A stretch of 64,000 nt of DNA from Verrucomicrobiota bacterium (GCA_023430565.1 JAEZAD010000089.1:1-64000); one strand, 5' to 3'. Positions 1-7,646 are shown, numbered from the stretch's first letter. Made by a program: numbers and translations. The notes: generated by a model not told the origin, from the sequence alone.

Positions 1-1070
1 TCGTCGGCGAGGATGGTGACGAGGTTGCTGAACTCGTTGGTGCTTTCGGTGAGGACGGCGTTGACGACGGGCGCGTCGGGCGTGGGCGGCTGGTTGGGCT
101 GGCCGGGGACGTTGGGGCGCGGGGCGCCGCCGGCTTTCTGGGCGGCGGCGGTCTGGCCGGAGACGAGCTGGCTGAGGAGCGGGGCGACTTCCTTGGCGGA
201 GGCGTGCTTGAGGTAGATGACTTCGTTGCGCGTGTTGGGGTCGGAGCGGATGTCGAGTTTGGCGATGAGGTCGTCGAAGAGCGGGATCTGGCGTTCGTCG
301 GCGAGGAGGATGATTTGATTCGTTCGGTCGTCGGCGCTGTAGGAGAGCGAGGTGCCGAGCTGGTTTTGGAGCGGGCCTTGGAACATCGCGCGGATCTTGT
401 TCACGAGATCGCTGGCTTTGGCGCCGTTGCGAAGGGTGTAGAACTTCGGCGTGAGGCCGGTCATCACGGGCTTGTCGAGTTCGTTGATGAGGAGTTCGAC
501 GCGCTGGAGGTTGGAGATCGAGTCGGTGATGAGGGCGGCGTTGGCTTTGTCGAGGGGGACGACGCCGTTGGCGACGCCGGGGGAGAGGAGCGGCGTCATC
601 TGCGGGATGAATTCGTTGACGCGGAGAAAATTGAGCTGGAAGAGCTTCGTGGCGATGCGGCCGCTCGGGGGGAATTCGAAGGTGGAGCCGGAGATCATCT
701 CGGGCGCCTCGGTTTTGACCTGGGAGAGGGCGACGACTTTCAGGAACTTGTCGCCGAGGGGGGCGACGCCGACCTGGTTGAGGGCGAGGACGGTTTCGAG
801 GGCGAGGATGGCTTCGGATTTCGGGATTTGTTTATCGATGACGAGGCGATACGTGGCGGTCGGGAGTTGTTGGGGGCGCAGGATGCTGCGGCCGGTGTAG
901 ATCTCGAGGAGGCCGAGGACGGTATCGATGTCGGCGTCGGGGAGCTTGATCGGGCCGACGAGTTCGTCGGGCGAGGCGACCGGGGTGGGATCAACGGCCG
1001 GGGCCTGGGCGCGCAGCGACGTGAGGATCAAGAGGGCGGCGAGGGCGGGACGGAGGAGACGCAGGCTCAT
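1..1070 (-). CDS. Secretin (GspD-like) N-terminal part, truncated by window edge
   Basis: The minus strand is open from an ATG at 1070 to the window edge, giving about 356 residues with no stop. It begins with a hydrophobic signal peptide ending near 'LRAQA'. It then shows the repeated alpha/beta modules of a type II secretion-type secretin: an N0-like domain (about residues 40-115, 'LPDADIDTVLGLLE'), then N1/N2-like repeats containing 'FQLNFLRVNEFIPQM', 'TDSISNLQRVELLINELDKP' and 'YTLRNGAKASDLV', and an N3-like piece with 'IYLKHASAKEVAPLL'. The outer-membrane beta-barrel part lies outside the window. The product would form the outer-membrane gate of a secretion or pilus system; which one cannot be told from this fragment. 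Divergent from aroC. Confidence 0.85.
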   Translation of the reverse strand, partial: MSLRLLRPALAALLILTSLRAQAPAVDPTPVASPDELVGPIKLPDADIDTVLGLLEIYTGRSILRPQQLPTATYRLVIDKQIPKSEAILALETVLALNQVGVAPLGDKFLKVVALSQVKTEAPEMISGSTFEFPPSGRIATKLFQLNFLRVNEFIPQMTPLLSPGVANGVVPLDKANAALITDSISNLQRVELLINELDKPVMTGLTPKFYTLRNGAKASDLVNKIRAMFQGPLQNQLGTSLSYSADDRTNQIILLADERQIPLFDDLIAKLDIRSDPNTRNEVIYLKHASAKEVAPLLSQLVSGQTAAAQKAGGAPRPNVPGQPNQPPTPDAPVVNAVLTESTNEFSNLVTILAD

Positions 1071-1141
1071 GCAAGAATGGGCGGAAGGTGTGGCCGGGGC
1101 GGAAAGGAGCAAATGAGATGAGAAACGGAAGGCGTTGTAAA

Positions 1142-1168
1142 CCGCGTTGTGCTGTGACGGCAACGCGG
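1142..1168. other. Hairpin in the secretin/aroC divergent spacer
   Basis: CCGCGTTG at 1142-1149 is the exact reverse complement of CAACGCGG at 1161-1168, with an 11-nt spacer. It lies in the 196-bp region between the secretin start (1070) and aroC (1267). It could be a regulatory dyad or a transcript hairpin; there is no run of T that would make it a terminator. Confidence 0.35.
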
Positions 1169-1266
1169 CGGGAATGTTGCCCGAAGTTTGGGTCGGATCG
1201 AGGGGCGGCGGCGCGGGATTTGCCGCTTGCGGGAGGAGAGGGTGCGACCCACGCTGCGCGGCCGCG

Positions 1267-2358
1267 ATGCCGAACAGCTTCGGAAAACTCTTCACGATTA
1301 CGACTTGGGGCGAGAGCCATGGCGCGGCGGTCGGTGTGACCATCGACGGGTGTCCGCCGAATTTGCCGCTCACGGCGGAGGAGATTCAGGTGGAGTTGGA
1401 CCGGCGCCGGCCGGGGCAGAGCGACATCGTGACGCCGCGGAAGGAGGAGGATCGCGTGGAGATTCTGTCGGGGGTGTTCGAAGGGAAGACGACGGGCGCG
1501 CCGATTTCGATGCTGGTGCGGAACGCGGATCAGCGGCCGGGGGCGTATGATGAAATGCGGGAGAAGTTTCGGCCGTCGCACGCGGACTTCACGTATACGG
1601 CGAAGTATGGGTTGCGCGATCACCGCGGTGGCGGGAGGAGCTCGGCGCGGGAGACGATCGGGCGCGTGGCGGCGGGCGCGGTGGCAAAGAAAATTTTGGC
1701 GGGTGTGGAGGTGCGGGCCTTTGTGACGCAGATTCACGACATTGCGGCGCCGGTGGAGGCGTTGGTGGGGTTTCCGAGTTTGGCGGACGTCGAGGCGAAT
1801 GCGGTGCGGTGTCCGCACGCGGAGACGGCGGCGAAAATGATCGAGCGGATCAAGGAGGTGCGGAGCGTGGGCGACTCGGTCGGCGGCGTGATCGAGTGTC
1901 GCGTGCGCGGGGTGCCGGCGGGGTTGGGCGAGCCGGTGTTTGATCGGCTGGAGGCGGACTTGGCGAAGGCGATGTTGTCGTTGCCGGCGACGAAGGGATT
2001 CGAGATCGGAAGCGGATTTGCGGGGACGCGGATGAAAGGCTCGGAGCACAACGACGCGTTTGTGTCGCGGGCAGGCGCGGTGCGGACGGCGACGAATCGT
2101 TCGGGCGGCGTGCAGGGTGGAATCAGTAATGGCGAGGAGATCGTGTTTCGCGTGGCGTTTAAGCCGACGGCGACGATTTTGCAGCCGCAGCGAACGGTGG
2201 ATGTGCGCGGCGAGGAGACGGAGCTGGCGGCGCGCGGGAGGCATGATCCGTGCGTGTTGCCGCGGGCGGTGCCGATCGTGGAAGCGATGACGGCGCTGGT
2301 GATCGTGGATCACTGGATGCGGAATGCGGCGCAGAATCGGACGTTTCGGTTCGAATAG
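1267..2358 (+). CDS. aroC: Chorismate synthase
   Basis: The 363-residue product converts 5-enolpyruvylshikimate-3-phosphate to chorismate, the last common step of aromatic amino-acid synthesis, using reduced FMN. Start chosen at 1267 because the family N-terminus 'MPNSFGKLFTITTWGESHG' begins there, although the frame is open 120 bases upstream. Visible family signatures are 'GESHG' near the start, 'GGGRSSARETIGRVAAGA' in the middle, 'GSGFAGTRMKGSEHND', 'GGISNGEEI' and 'RGRHDPCVLPRAVPIVEAM' near the end. Length is normal. No Shine-Dalgarno sequence is evident. Third codon positions are overwhelmingly G (GCG, CTG/TTG, CGG), unlike the flagellar genes further on. Confidence 0.97.
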   Translation: MPNSFGKLFTITTWGESHGAAVGVTIDGCPPNLPLTAEEIQVELDRRRPGQSDIVTPRKEEDRVEILSGVFEGKTTGAPISMLVRNADQRPGAYDEMREKFRPSHADFTYTAKYGLRDHRGGGRSSARETIGRVAAGAVAKKILAGVEVRAFVTQIHDIAAPVEALVGFPSLADVEANAVRCPHAETAAKMIERIKEVRSVGDSVGGVIECRVRGVPAGLGEPVFDRLEADLAKAMLSLPATKGFEIGSGFAGTRMKGSEHNDAFVSRAGAVRTATNRSGGVQGGISNGEEIVFRVAFKPTATILQPQRTVDVRGEETELAARGRHDPCVLPRAVPIVEAMTALVIVDHWMRNAAQNRTFRFE

Positions 2359-2674
2359 CCGCAAAGGTGCCCCGTGCGGCGCAGCCGCAATCCAACGGAA
2401 AGAAAGGTCGCCCACGGAACACACGGAATACACGGAACCGGATTTCTCTTCCGTGTATTCCGCGTGTTCCGTGGGTCAATGGATCGTGCGGCTCGGAGTT
2501 CGGGTAGCCCAGAACGCACGCAGAATAGCTTCTTGTTTGGACATGCCATTGCGGCAAAGAGCGCAGAAAAGATAGGTGGCGGGCGGTCGAGAAACGGCAG
2601 GCGCGGAGGCCAGTCGCCACGCGCGGAGCGAAATGGTTTTCTTTTTCGCGGCTTCTGCGCCTTTTTGCGGCGAG
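2359..2674. repeat. Intergenic region built of two inverted repeats
   Basis: This 316-bp gap after aroC holds no convincing gene. It contains two separate inverted repeats. The first (2411-2475) has arms of type CCCACGGAACACACGGAATA and its near-perfect reverse complement ending CCGTGTTCCGTGGG. The second has a left arm at 2551-2571 (GCGGCAAAGAGCGCAG) and an imperfect right arm at 2652-2671 (CTTCTGCGCCTTTTTGCGGC), ending four bases before the next start codon. Both look like dispersed non-coding repeats; a single arm similar to the second occurs near 8567-8599. Confidence 0.75.
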
Positions 2675-3454
2675 ATGAATGACGCGGAAAAGCCTTTGGT
2701 TTATTTGATTCTGGGTGCGGCTGGATCGGGTCGGCGCGCGGTGATCGCGGATTTGATCGAGGGCGGGCTGGACGAGGCGGACCGGGCGGCGGTGCTGGTG
2801 TCGGAGGCGGATCAACCGGAGACGGTGGCGTCGACTTTGCCGCGGGTGGATTACTGGAAGTGGACGGGCGAGACGATCGAAGGCGCGCTGCCGGAAGGAG
2901 CGACGCACGTGTTTTTCGTGACGGACGGGCGGACGAATCCGGTGGATCAGATCGAAGTGTTCAAGGCGTGGGTCGAGGGGCAGGGTGGGGAAGTCGCGCG
3001 GGTGATCTGCGTGGTGAATTGTCAGCTGGCGGAGAAAAATCCGGCGATGCTGGCGTGGTATGACGCGTGTATCCATTTTTCGGATGTTGTGCTCCTCAAC
3101 CGGCGCGAAGGCGTGGAAAACAAGTGGATGAGCGAGTTTCAGGGGCATTTCAAAAAGCAGTTCATTCCGGCGCTGTTCGAGTTGGTGAAAGACGGGCGCG
3201 TGAAGAATCCGGGGCTGGTGCTCGATCCGCAGGCGCGGCGGATGTCGCACGTGTTCGACGAGGAGCAGGACTGGGTGTTCACTAACGCCGAAGGCGAGGA
3301 GATCGAGGAAGACGAGGAGACGGAAGGCGACGAGGAGGTGGAGGTGACGCCGGAGGAGGATCCGTATTTCGAGCGGCTCGCGGGCGGACAGCGGGCGAAG
3401 CCGATTCCGGATGTGGGGAAGTTTTTGGAGACGGGCGAGGGAGGATCGAAGTAA
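2675..3454 (+). CDS. G3E/CobW-like GTP-binding protein with degenerate P-loop
   Basis: A 259-residue protein whose N-terminus 'VYLILGAAGSGRRAVIADLI' has the layout of a P-loop after strand 1, but the invariant Lys of GxxGxGK is replaced by Arg (GAAGSGRR). Downstream blocks such as 'AAVLVSEADQPE', 'THVFFVTDGRTNPVDQIE', 'VICVVNCQLAEKN' and 'DVVLLNRREGVENKW' resemble the strand/loop order of CobW/HypB-type GTPases, which are metal-insertion chaperones. The last 70 residues are extremely acidic (runs of Glu and Asp at about 205-235). Start taken at 2675, where the protein core begins; the in-frame start at 2576 would lie inside the upstream inverted repeat. Function is not assigned; similarity to G3E is by eye only. 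Confidence 0.7.
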   Translation: MNDAEKPLVYLILGAAGSGRRAVIADLIEGGLDEADRAAVLVSEADQPETVASTLPRVDYWKWTGETIEGALPEGATHVFFVTDGRTNPVDQIEVFKAWVEGQGGEVARVICVVNCQLAEKNPAMLAWYDACIHFSDVVLLNRREGVENKWMSEFQGHFKKQFIPALFELVKDGRVKNPGLVLDPQARRMSHVFDEEQDWVFTNAEGEEIEEDEETEGDEEVEVTPEEDPYFERLAGGQRAKPIPDVGKFLETGEGGSK

Positions 3455-3473
3455 GCGCGGGCGGTGTTTTGGG

Positions 3474-3562
3474 AACACAGAGGGCACGGAGGAGGCACAG
3501 AGGTCACGGAGGCGGAGAGTAGAACTCTGGGATCTTGGCGCTTCCTCTGTGACCTCTGTGTC
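3474..3562. repeat. Inverted repeat of the ACACAGAGG...CCTCTGTGT type
   Basis: Between the G3E-like gene and deoA, the left side contains AACACAGAGGGCACGGAGG followed by GCACAGAGGTCACGGAGG, and the right side CCTCTGTGACCTCTGTGTC, its imperfect reverse complement. The element would fold into a long stem with a purine-rich strand. It encodes nothing convincing. It is distinct in sequence from the two inverted repeats at 2411-2671. Confidence 0.7.
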
Positions 3563-3620
3563 GAAGCAGGCCGATGCGAAGGGCGGGATGCGGTTTGCGT
3601 CGTGAGTCGGGGCGTGTTGG

Positions 3621-4958
3621 ATGCGGGCGATGAGCTCGTCGCTATTTCCGCAGCACGTGATTGCGCGCAAGCGCGATGGGGAGGCGCTGACGCGCGAGGA
3701 GATCGGGGCGTTTGTGCGCGGGGCGGTGGACGGGTCGTGGGCGGATTACCAGTTGTCGGCGCTGTTGATGGCGATCGTGCTGCGGGGGATGTCGCGCGAG
3801 GAGGTCGTGGCCTATACGGAGGCGATGATGCGGTCGGGCGTCGTGGCGGATCTGTCGAGGGTGAAAAGGCCGAAGGCGGACAAGCACTCAACGGGCGGCG
3901 TGGGGGATAAAGTGTCGCTGCATCTGGCGCCGATGGTGGCGGCGTGTGGTGTGGCAGTGCCGATGATTTCGGGGCGCGGGCTGGGACACACGGGCGGGAC
4001 GCTGGACAAATTGGAATCGATTCCGGGGTTTCGTGTGGGGCTTTCGATGGAGGAGTATCGAAGGCAGGTGGATGAGTTGGGACTATGTTTGATTGGACAG
4101 ACGGCGGAACTGGCGCCGGCGGACAAGAAGCTTTATGCGCTGCGCGACGTGACAGCGACGGTGGAGAGCATCCCGCTGATTTGCGGGAGCATTCTCGCGA
4201 AGAAGCTGGCGGAAGGGATCGACGTGCTCGTGCTCGACGTGAAGTTCGGGCGGGGAGCGTTCATGAAAGAGAAGGCGAAGGCGCGCGAGTTGGCGGAAGC
4301 GATGGTGTCGGTGGCGACGGCGATGGGGAAACCGACGCGGGCGGTGCTGACGGCGATGGAGCAGCCGCTGGGACGCGCGGTGGGGAATGCATTGGAGGTG
4401 ATCGAGTCGATCGAGTGTTTAAGAGGGGAAGGGCCGAGCGATACGATGGAGGTCACGTATGCGCTTGGGGAGCAGATGCTGGTGCTCGCGAAGGCGGCGA
4501 AGGATGCGAAGGAGGCACGGGCGAAGTTGGAGGAGAGTGTGCGGAGTGGCGCGGCGCTGGAACTTTTTGGAAAGATGATCGAGGCACAGGGAGGCGACGC
4601 GCGGGTGGTGAACGATGTGGCGCGGTTGCCGAAAGCGAAGATCAGCGAGCCGTTTCTGGCGGTGCGCGGCGGTGTCGTTGCCGATGTCGATGCGATGGGG
4701 GTCGCGCTCGCGGCGCTGCGATTAGGCGCGGGGCGGAAACGCGCGGAGGATCGCGTGGATCACGCCGTGGGGTTTAGCGGGCTCGTGAAGGTGGGCGAAC
4801 GCGTAGCGCAGGGAGCGCCCTTGTGTGTGGTGCACGCGAACGATCGCGCGGCGCTGGAGGAGGCGAAGGCGATGTTGGCGAAGGCGATCTGTGTGGCGGA
4901 TGCGGGGAGGGAGGGGGCGATGGGGAGGTTAGTGGATGAGGTGGTGGGTAGCGTGTAG
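3621..4958 (+). CDS. deoA: Thymidine/pyrimidine-nucleoside phosphorylase
   Basis: A 445-residue glycosyltransferase family 3 enzyme that splits pyrimidine nucleosides with phosphate into base plus (deoxy)ribose-1-phosphate in nucleoside salvage. The family signature 'SGRGLGHTGGTLDKLE' is intact, as are the phosphate-binding 'KHSTGGVGDKVSL' and 'DVKFGRGAFM'. The C-terminal domain ('GLVKVGERVAQGAPLCVVHAND') is the usual alpha/beta cap. Start at 3621; a second in-frame ATG follows at 3630 and either is possible. The stop codon TAG (4956-4958) lies inside a REP-like palindrome that begins the RAYT locus. It cannot be told from sequence whether it prefers thymidine only (DeoA) or both uridine and thymidine (Pdp). 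Confidence 0.93.
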   Translation: MRAMSSSLFPQHVIARKRDGEALTREEIGAFVRGAVDGSWADYQLSALLMAIVLRGMSREEVVAYTEAMMRSGVVADLSRVKRPKADKHSTGGVGDKVSLHLAPMVAACGVAVPMISGRGLGHTGGTLDKLESIPGFRVGLSMEEYRRQVDELGLCLIGQTAELAPADKKLYALRDVTATVESIPLICGSILAKKLAEGIDVLVLDVKFGRGAFMKEKAKARELAEAMVSVATAMGKPTRAVLTAMEQPLGRAVGNALEVIESIECLRGEGPSDTMEVTYALGEQMLVLAKAAKDAKEARAKLEESVRSGAALELFGKMIEAQGGDARVVNDVARLPKAKISEPFLAVRGGVVADVDAMGVALAALRLGAGRKRAEDRVDHAVGFSGLVKVGERVAQGAPLCVVHANDRAALEEAKAMLAKAICVADAGREGAMGRLVDEVVGSV

Positions 4959-4977
4959 GAGCGGGTTTATCCCGCGA
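4954..4977 (+). repeat. REP-like palindrome at the deoA stop codon
   Basis: Arms TGTAGGAGCGGG and TCCCGCGA with a short TTTA loop. The element is in opposite orientation to those at 5008 and 5611. Its TAG is the deoA stop codon. Confidence 0.8.
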
Positions 4978-5007
4978 TTTTGAGGAGGTTTGGCGGATGA
5001 GCGCTCA

Positions 5008-5032
5008 GTCGCGGCGTAAGCCGCTCATACAG
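5008..5032 (-). repeat. REP-like palindrome upstream of the RAYT gene
   Basis: Reads GTCGCGGCGTAAGCCGCTCA followed by TACAG; on the minus strand this is the same TGTA(G)GAGCGGC...GCCGCGAC layout as the element at 5611-5635, with one base change in the GGAGC head. It lies 38 bp before the RAYT start. Confidence 0.75.
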
Positions 5033-5069
5033 GGTGGACGTTGAGGTGCAGTGATGATGAAAACGTGCC

Positions 5070-5585
5070 ATGACGTTGCAGGTGGGCCGTGGGCATGAAG
5101 CGTTGAGACGCGGGCGGTCGTCGTGTCCTGGTGCGGAATATTTCGTCACGTGTTGCACGGGCGGGCGAGCACCTGGTCTCGAGCGGGCGGAGGTGACCTC
5201 TGCCCTCGTTGCCGAGTCGAACAAACTAGCGGACGAGGGCGTGTGGCGTATGCGCAGTGCAGTCGTAATGCGCGATCACGTTCATCTTCTGGTGGCGCTA
5301 GGAACGAAGCGGTCGTTGCCGGAAGCGATGAGGCTGTTCAAGGGGCGAACGTCTCCGCTGCTTCGGCGAGCGGGGTTGGGTTGGCAGCGGGGATACTTCG
5401 ATCATCGAATGCGTGGCGTTGAGGATCGGCTGCCGGTGTTTCGGTATATCTTTCTCAATCCATATCGCGCCGGGTTACTGCACGACGACGCGAGATGGCC
5501 CGGTTACTTCTGCTGTGATGAAGATTGGGCGTGGTTCGCGGGGCTGACGAAGGACGAGATGCCGTTTCCGGAGTGGTTGATGTAG
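5070..5585 (+). CDS. REP-associated tyrosine transposase (RAYT, Y1_Tnp/IS200-like)
   Basis: A 171-residue single-strand DNA transposase-like protein of the IS200/IS605 Y1 superfamily. It shows 'YFVTCCTGGRAP' near the N-terminus, the metal-binding His-hydrophobic-His in 'RDHVHLLVAL', the candidate catalytic Tyr in 'RGYFDHRMR', and the 'YIFLNPYRAGL' helix usual in RAYTs. Family knowledge: RAYTs bind and cut REP hairpins and are usually single-copy domesticated genes that maintain REP families. Context agrees, because REP-like palindromes lie at 4954, 5008 and 5611 around it, and its own stop codon (ATGTAG at 5580) starts a shortened TGTAG...CATCCCGCGA element. The first 30 residues are weakly conserved, so the exact start is uncertain. 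Confidence 0.9.
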   Translation: MTLQVGRGHEALRRGRSSCPGAEYFVTCCTGGRAPGLERAEVTSALVAESNKLADEGVWRMRSAVVMRDHVHLLVALGTKRSLPEAMRLFKGRTSPLLRRAGLGWQRGYFDHRMRGVEDRLPVFRYIFLNPYRAGLLHDDARWPGYFCCDEDWAWFAGLTKDEMPFPEWLM

Positions 5586-5597
5586 TTCATCCCGCGA
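5581..5597 (+). repeat. Truncated REP-like element at the RAYT stop
   Basis: TGTAGTTCATCCCGCGA matches the element at 4954-4977 with about seven central bases missing. It overlaps the RAYT stop codon TAG. Confidence 0.55.
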
Positions 5598-5610
5598 GGT
5601 GAACGCAACG

Positions 5611-5635
5611 GTCGCGGCGTAAAGCCGCTCCTACA
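5611..5635 (-). repeat. REP-like palindrome at the ABC-F stop codon
   Basis: On the minus strand it reads TGTAGGAGCGGC, TTTA, then CGCCGCGAC. It is the mirror orientation of the 4954 copy, so the pair brackets the RAYT gene. Its TAG at 5633-5631 terminates the ABC-F gene. Confidence 0.8.
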
Positions 5636-7505
5636 TTTTCTCCATTTCGGAGAGTTTGGTGGCGGCGGCTTCCCACTCGGCGGTGGCGGCGGTGATCTGG
5701 TCGACGATCGTGCTGAGTTCGCGGTTCAGGTGGTGGAATTTGCCCTTGTCGGCGTAGGTCTCCGGGGCCTCGAGCGCGGCGGTGATTTCGGCCTGTTTGG
5801 CTTCGAGATCGACGACGCGTTTCTCGAGCTGGCCGACTTCTTCGCGGAATTTGCGGATCTGGTTCGGCGTGAACTTCGCTTTGTTCGCGGACGCGGCGGG
5901 CGCGGGTTTTTCCGGGCTCGACCCGGCTTTTTGTTGAACCGGGCGGGCATCGGTGAAGCCGGCGGTCAACGCGGCGCGGGCGTCGGTGGCTTTCGATTTT
6001 TCGAGGTAGTAGTCGTAGTTGCCGGCGTAGGGGGTGAGGCGGCCGCTGTGGACGTGGAGGACGTTTTCCGCGAGCGAGCGGATGAAATGCACGTCGTGGC
6101 TGATGAAGATCAGCGTGCCTTCGTAATTTTTCAGCGCGCCGACGAGGGCGTCGATCGACGCGATGTCGAGGTGCGTCGTGGGCTCGTCCATCAGCAGGAG
6201 ATTCGGCGGCTTCACGAGCAGACGGGCGAGCGCGAGGCGGGATTTTTCGCCGCCGGAGAGGACGGCGATCGGTTTGTGGACGTCGTCCTTGCGGAAGAGA
6301 AACGCTCCCAGAATGGCGCGCGCTTGTTGTTCGGTGAGCTGGTTTTCGTTGGTGCGCAGCTCCATGACGTTCTCGAAGACGCTCAGCTCGGGCTTGAGGT
6401 TATCGAGGCGATTCTGGGCGAAGTAGCCGACGTTGACGTTGCTGCCGAGCTCGCGCGTGCCGCCCTGGATCGGGAGGTTGCCGGCGAGGATTTTCAGGAG
6501 CGTGGACTTGCCGGCGCCGTTCGGACCAACGAGGACGATGCGCTGGCCGCGTTCGGCGGTGAAGTTGAGATCCCGATACACGACATGGTCGCCGTAGGCT
6601 TGTTGGACGTTTTCGAGCTCGATGACCTTCAAGCCGGAGCGCGGCGGCTGCGGGAACTTGAAGTTGATGCGCTTCAGTTCCTCGTGCGGTTCTTCGACCG
6701 CGACCTCCTGGAGGCGCTCGATTTGTTTCTCCTTGGATTTGGCGCGCGAGGCCATCGAGGCTTTGGCGCCGAAGCGGTCGACGAACTTCTGGAGGTGGGC
6801 GATTTCGCGCTGCTGGTTCTTGAAGAGCGCGGCCTGCTGTTGTTTGCGGGCCTCTTTCTCCTGGAGGAAGTTGTCGTAGTTGCCGTGGTAGTAATGAAGC
6901 GTGCCGGCGCGGAGCTCGAGCATGCCGGTGCAGAGGGCGTTGAGGAAGGCGCGGTCGTGGGAGATGACGACGAGGCCGCCGGGGTAGCGCGAGAGGTAGT
7001 CCTGAAACCAGAGGAGCGCCTCGAGATCGAGGTGGTTGGTGGGCTCGTCGAGGAGGAGGAGCGCGGGTTCGGAGACGAGGAGGCGCGCCAGGTGCGCGCG
7101 CATGACCCAGCCGCCGGAGAAGGTTTTGGCGAGTTTTTCGGCGTCGCCTTCCTTGAAGCCGAGGCCGGCGAGGATTTTGCGGGCGCGCGGTTCGAGGGTG
7201 TAGTCGATATCCCAGTCGTCTTCGTCGGGCTCGAGCTTTTTGCCGGACGTGGCGATTTCGAGAATGGTTTCTTCGCCGACCGGCGCGCTTTCCTGGGGAA
7301 GAAAACCGAAGTCCGCGCCGCGCTCCCACTCGATGGTGCCGGTGTCGGGGCGTTCCTCGCCGAGGATGAGGGAGAAGAGCGTGGATTTGCCGGCGCCGTT
7401 GGGGCCGATGAGGCCAAGGCGGTCGGTGCGCGCGATGAAGAGCGACACGTCGGAGAAGAGCTCGCGTGTGCCGTAGGACTTGGAGACGTCGGCGATCGTC
7501 AGCAT
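5631..7505 (-). CDS. ABC-F family ATPase (ribosome-associated, Uup/YdiF-like)
   Basis: A 624-residue soluble protein with two ABC ATPase domains and no membrane segments. Domain 1: Walker A 'GPNGAGKST' (about residue 36), signature 'FSGGW', Walker B 'LLLLDEPTNHLD'. A charged P-site-tRNA-interaction linker follows, with 'KNQQREIAHLQKFVDRFGAKAS'. Domain 2: 'GPNGAGKST', 'LSGGEKSRLALARL', 'LLLMDEPTTHLD'. A C-terminal coiled coil ('FREEVGQLEKRVVDLEAKQAE') is of the Uup/YdiF type. ABC-F proteins act on translating ribosomes; some give antibiotic resistance, but nothing here indicates that. The stop codon is supplied by a REP-like palindrome. A 19-bp palindrome lies 72 bp upstream of the start. Confidence 0.93.
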   Translation of the reverse strand: MLTIADVSKSYGTRELFSDVSLFIARTDRLGLIGPNGAGKSTLFSLILGEERPDTGTIEWERGADFGFLPQESAPVGEETILEIATSGKKLEPDEDDWDIDYTLEPRARKILAGLGFKEGDAEKLAKTFSGGWVMRAHLARLLVSEPALLLLDEPTNHLDLEALLWFQDYLSRYPGGLVVISHDRAFLNALCTGMLELRAGTLHYYHGNYDNFLQEKEARKQQQAALFKNQQREIAHLQKFVDRFGAKASMASRAKSKEKQIERLQEVAVEEPHEELKRINFKFPQPPRSGLKVIELENVQQAYGDHVVYRDLNFTAERGQRIVLVGPNGAGKSTLLKILAGNLPIQGGTRELGSNVNVGYFAQNRLDNLKPELSVFENVMELRTNENQLTEQQARAILGAFLFRKDDVHKPIAVLSGGEKSRLALARLLVKPPNLLLMDEPTTHLDIASIDALVGALKNYEGTLIFISHDVHFIRSLAENVLHVHSGRLTPYAGNYDYYLEKSKATDARAALTAGFTDARPVQQKAGSSPEKPAPAASANKAKFTPNQIRKFREEVGQLEKRVVDLEAKQAEITAALEAPETYADKGKFHHLNRELSTIVDQITAATAEWEAAATKLSEMEKM

Positions 7506-7576
7506 TGAAACGGGTCAAAAGAGGGAAGGCGCGGGGGCGCGTCAATGGCCGTTTCCCGGTCGGGGCGCGGTCGAAT

Positions 7577-7595
7577 TGTCACCTATTAAGTGACA
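7577..7595. repeat. Palindrome TGTCACCTATTAAGTGACA (copy 1 of 3)
   Basis: TGTCACCTATTAAGTGACA is a 19-bp dyad with perfect TGTCAC/GTGACA arms. Its exact reverse complement occurs at 41834-41852 and a one-base variant family member at 41729-41747. It lies between eamA (stop 7647) and the ABC-F start (7505), hence in the ABC-F 5' region. It may be an operator or a very short dispersed repeat. Confidence 0.8.
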
Positions 7596-7646
7596 TTTTG
7601 GTTTGCGAGCCGAGGGTGTGGGGCACGTCGCGAGGGAGGTCGCGAG

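Noticed and set aside
2310..2575. Overlapping short frames with 'NTRNTR' or 'CIPRVPW' peptides
   Set aside because: They are translations of the CACGGAACACACGG inverted repeat, not genes.
5730..7508. Long plus-strand open frame of 592 codons opposite the ABC-F gene
   Set aside because: It is Gly/Glu/Val-rich and low in information, as expected from the antisense of a C-ending high-GC gene; the minus-strand ABC-F motifs are unmistakable.
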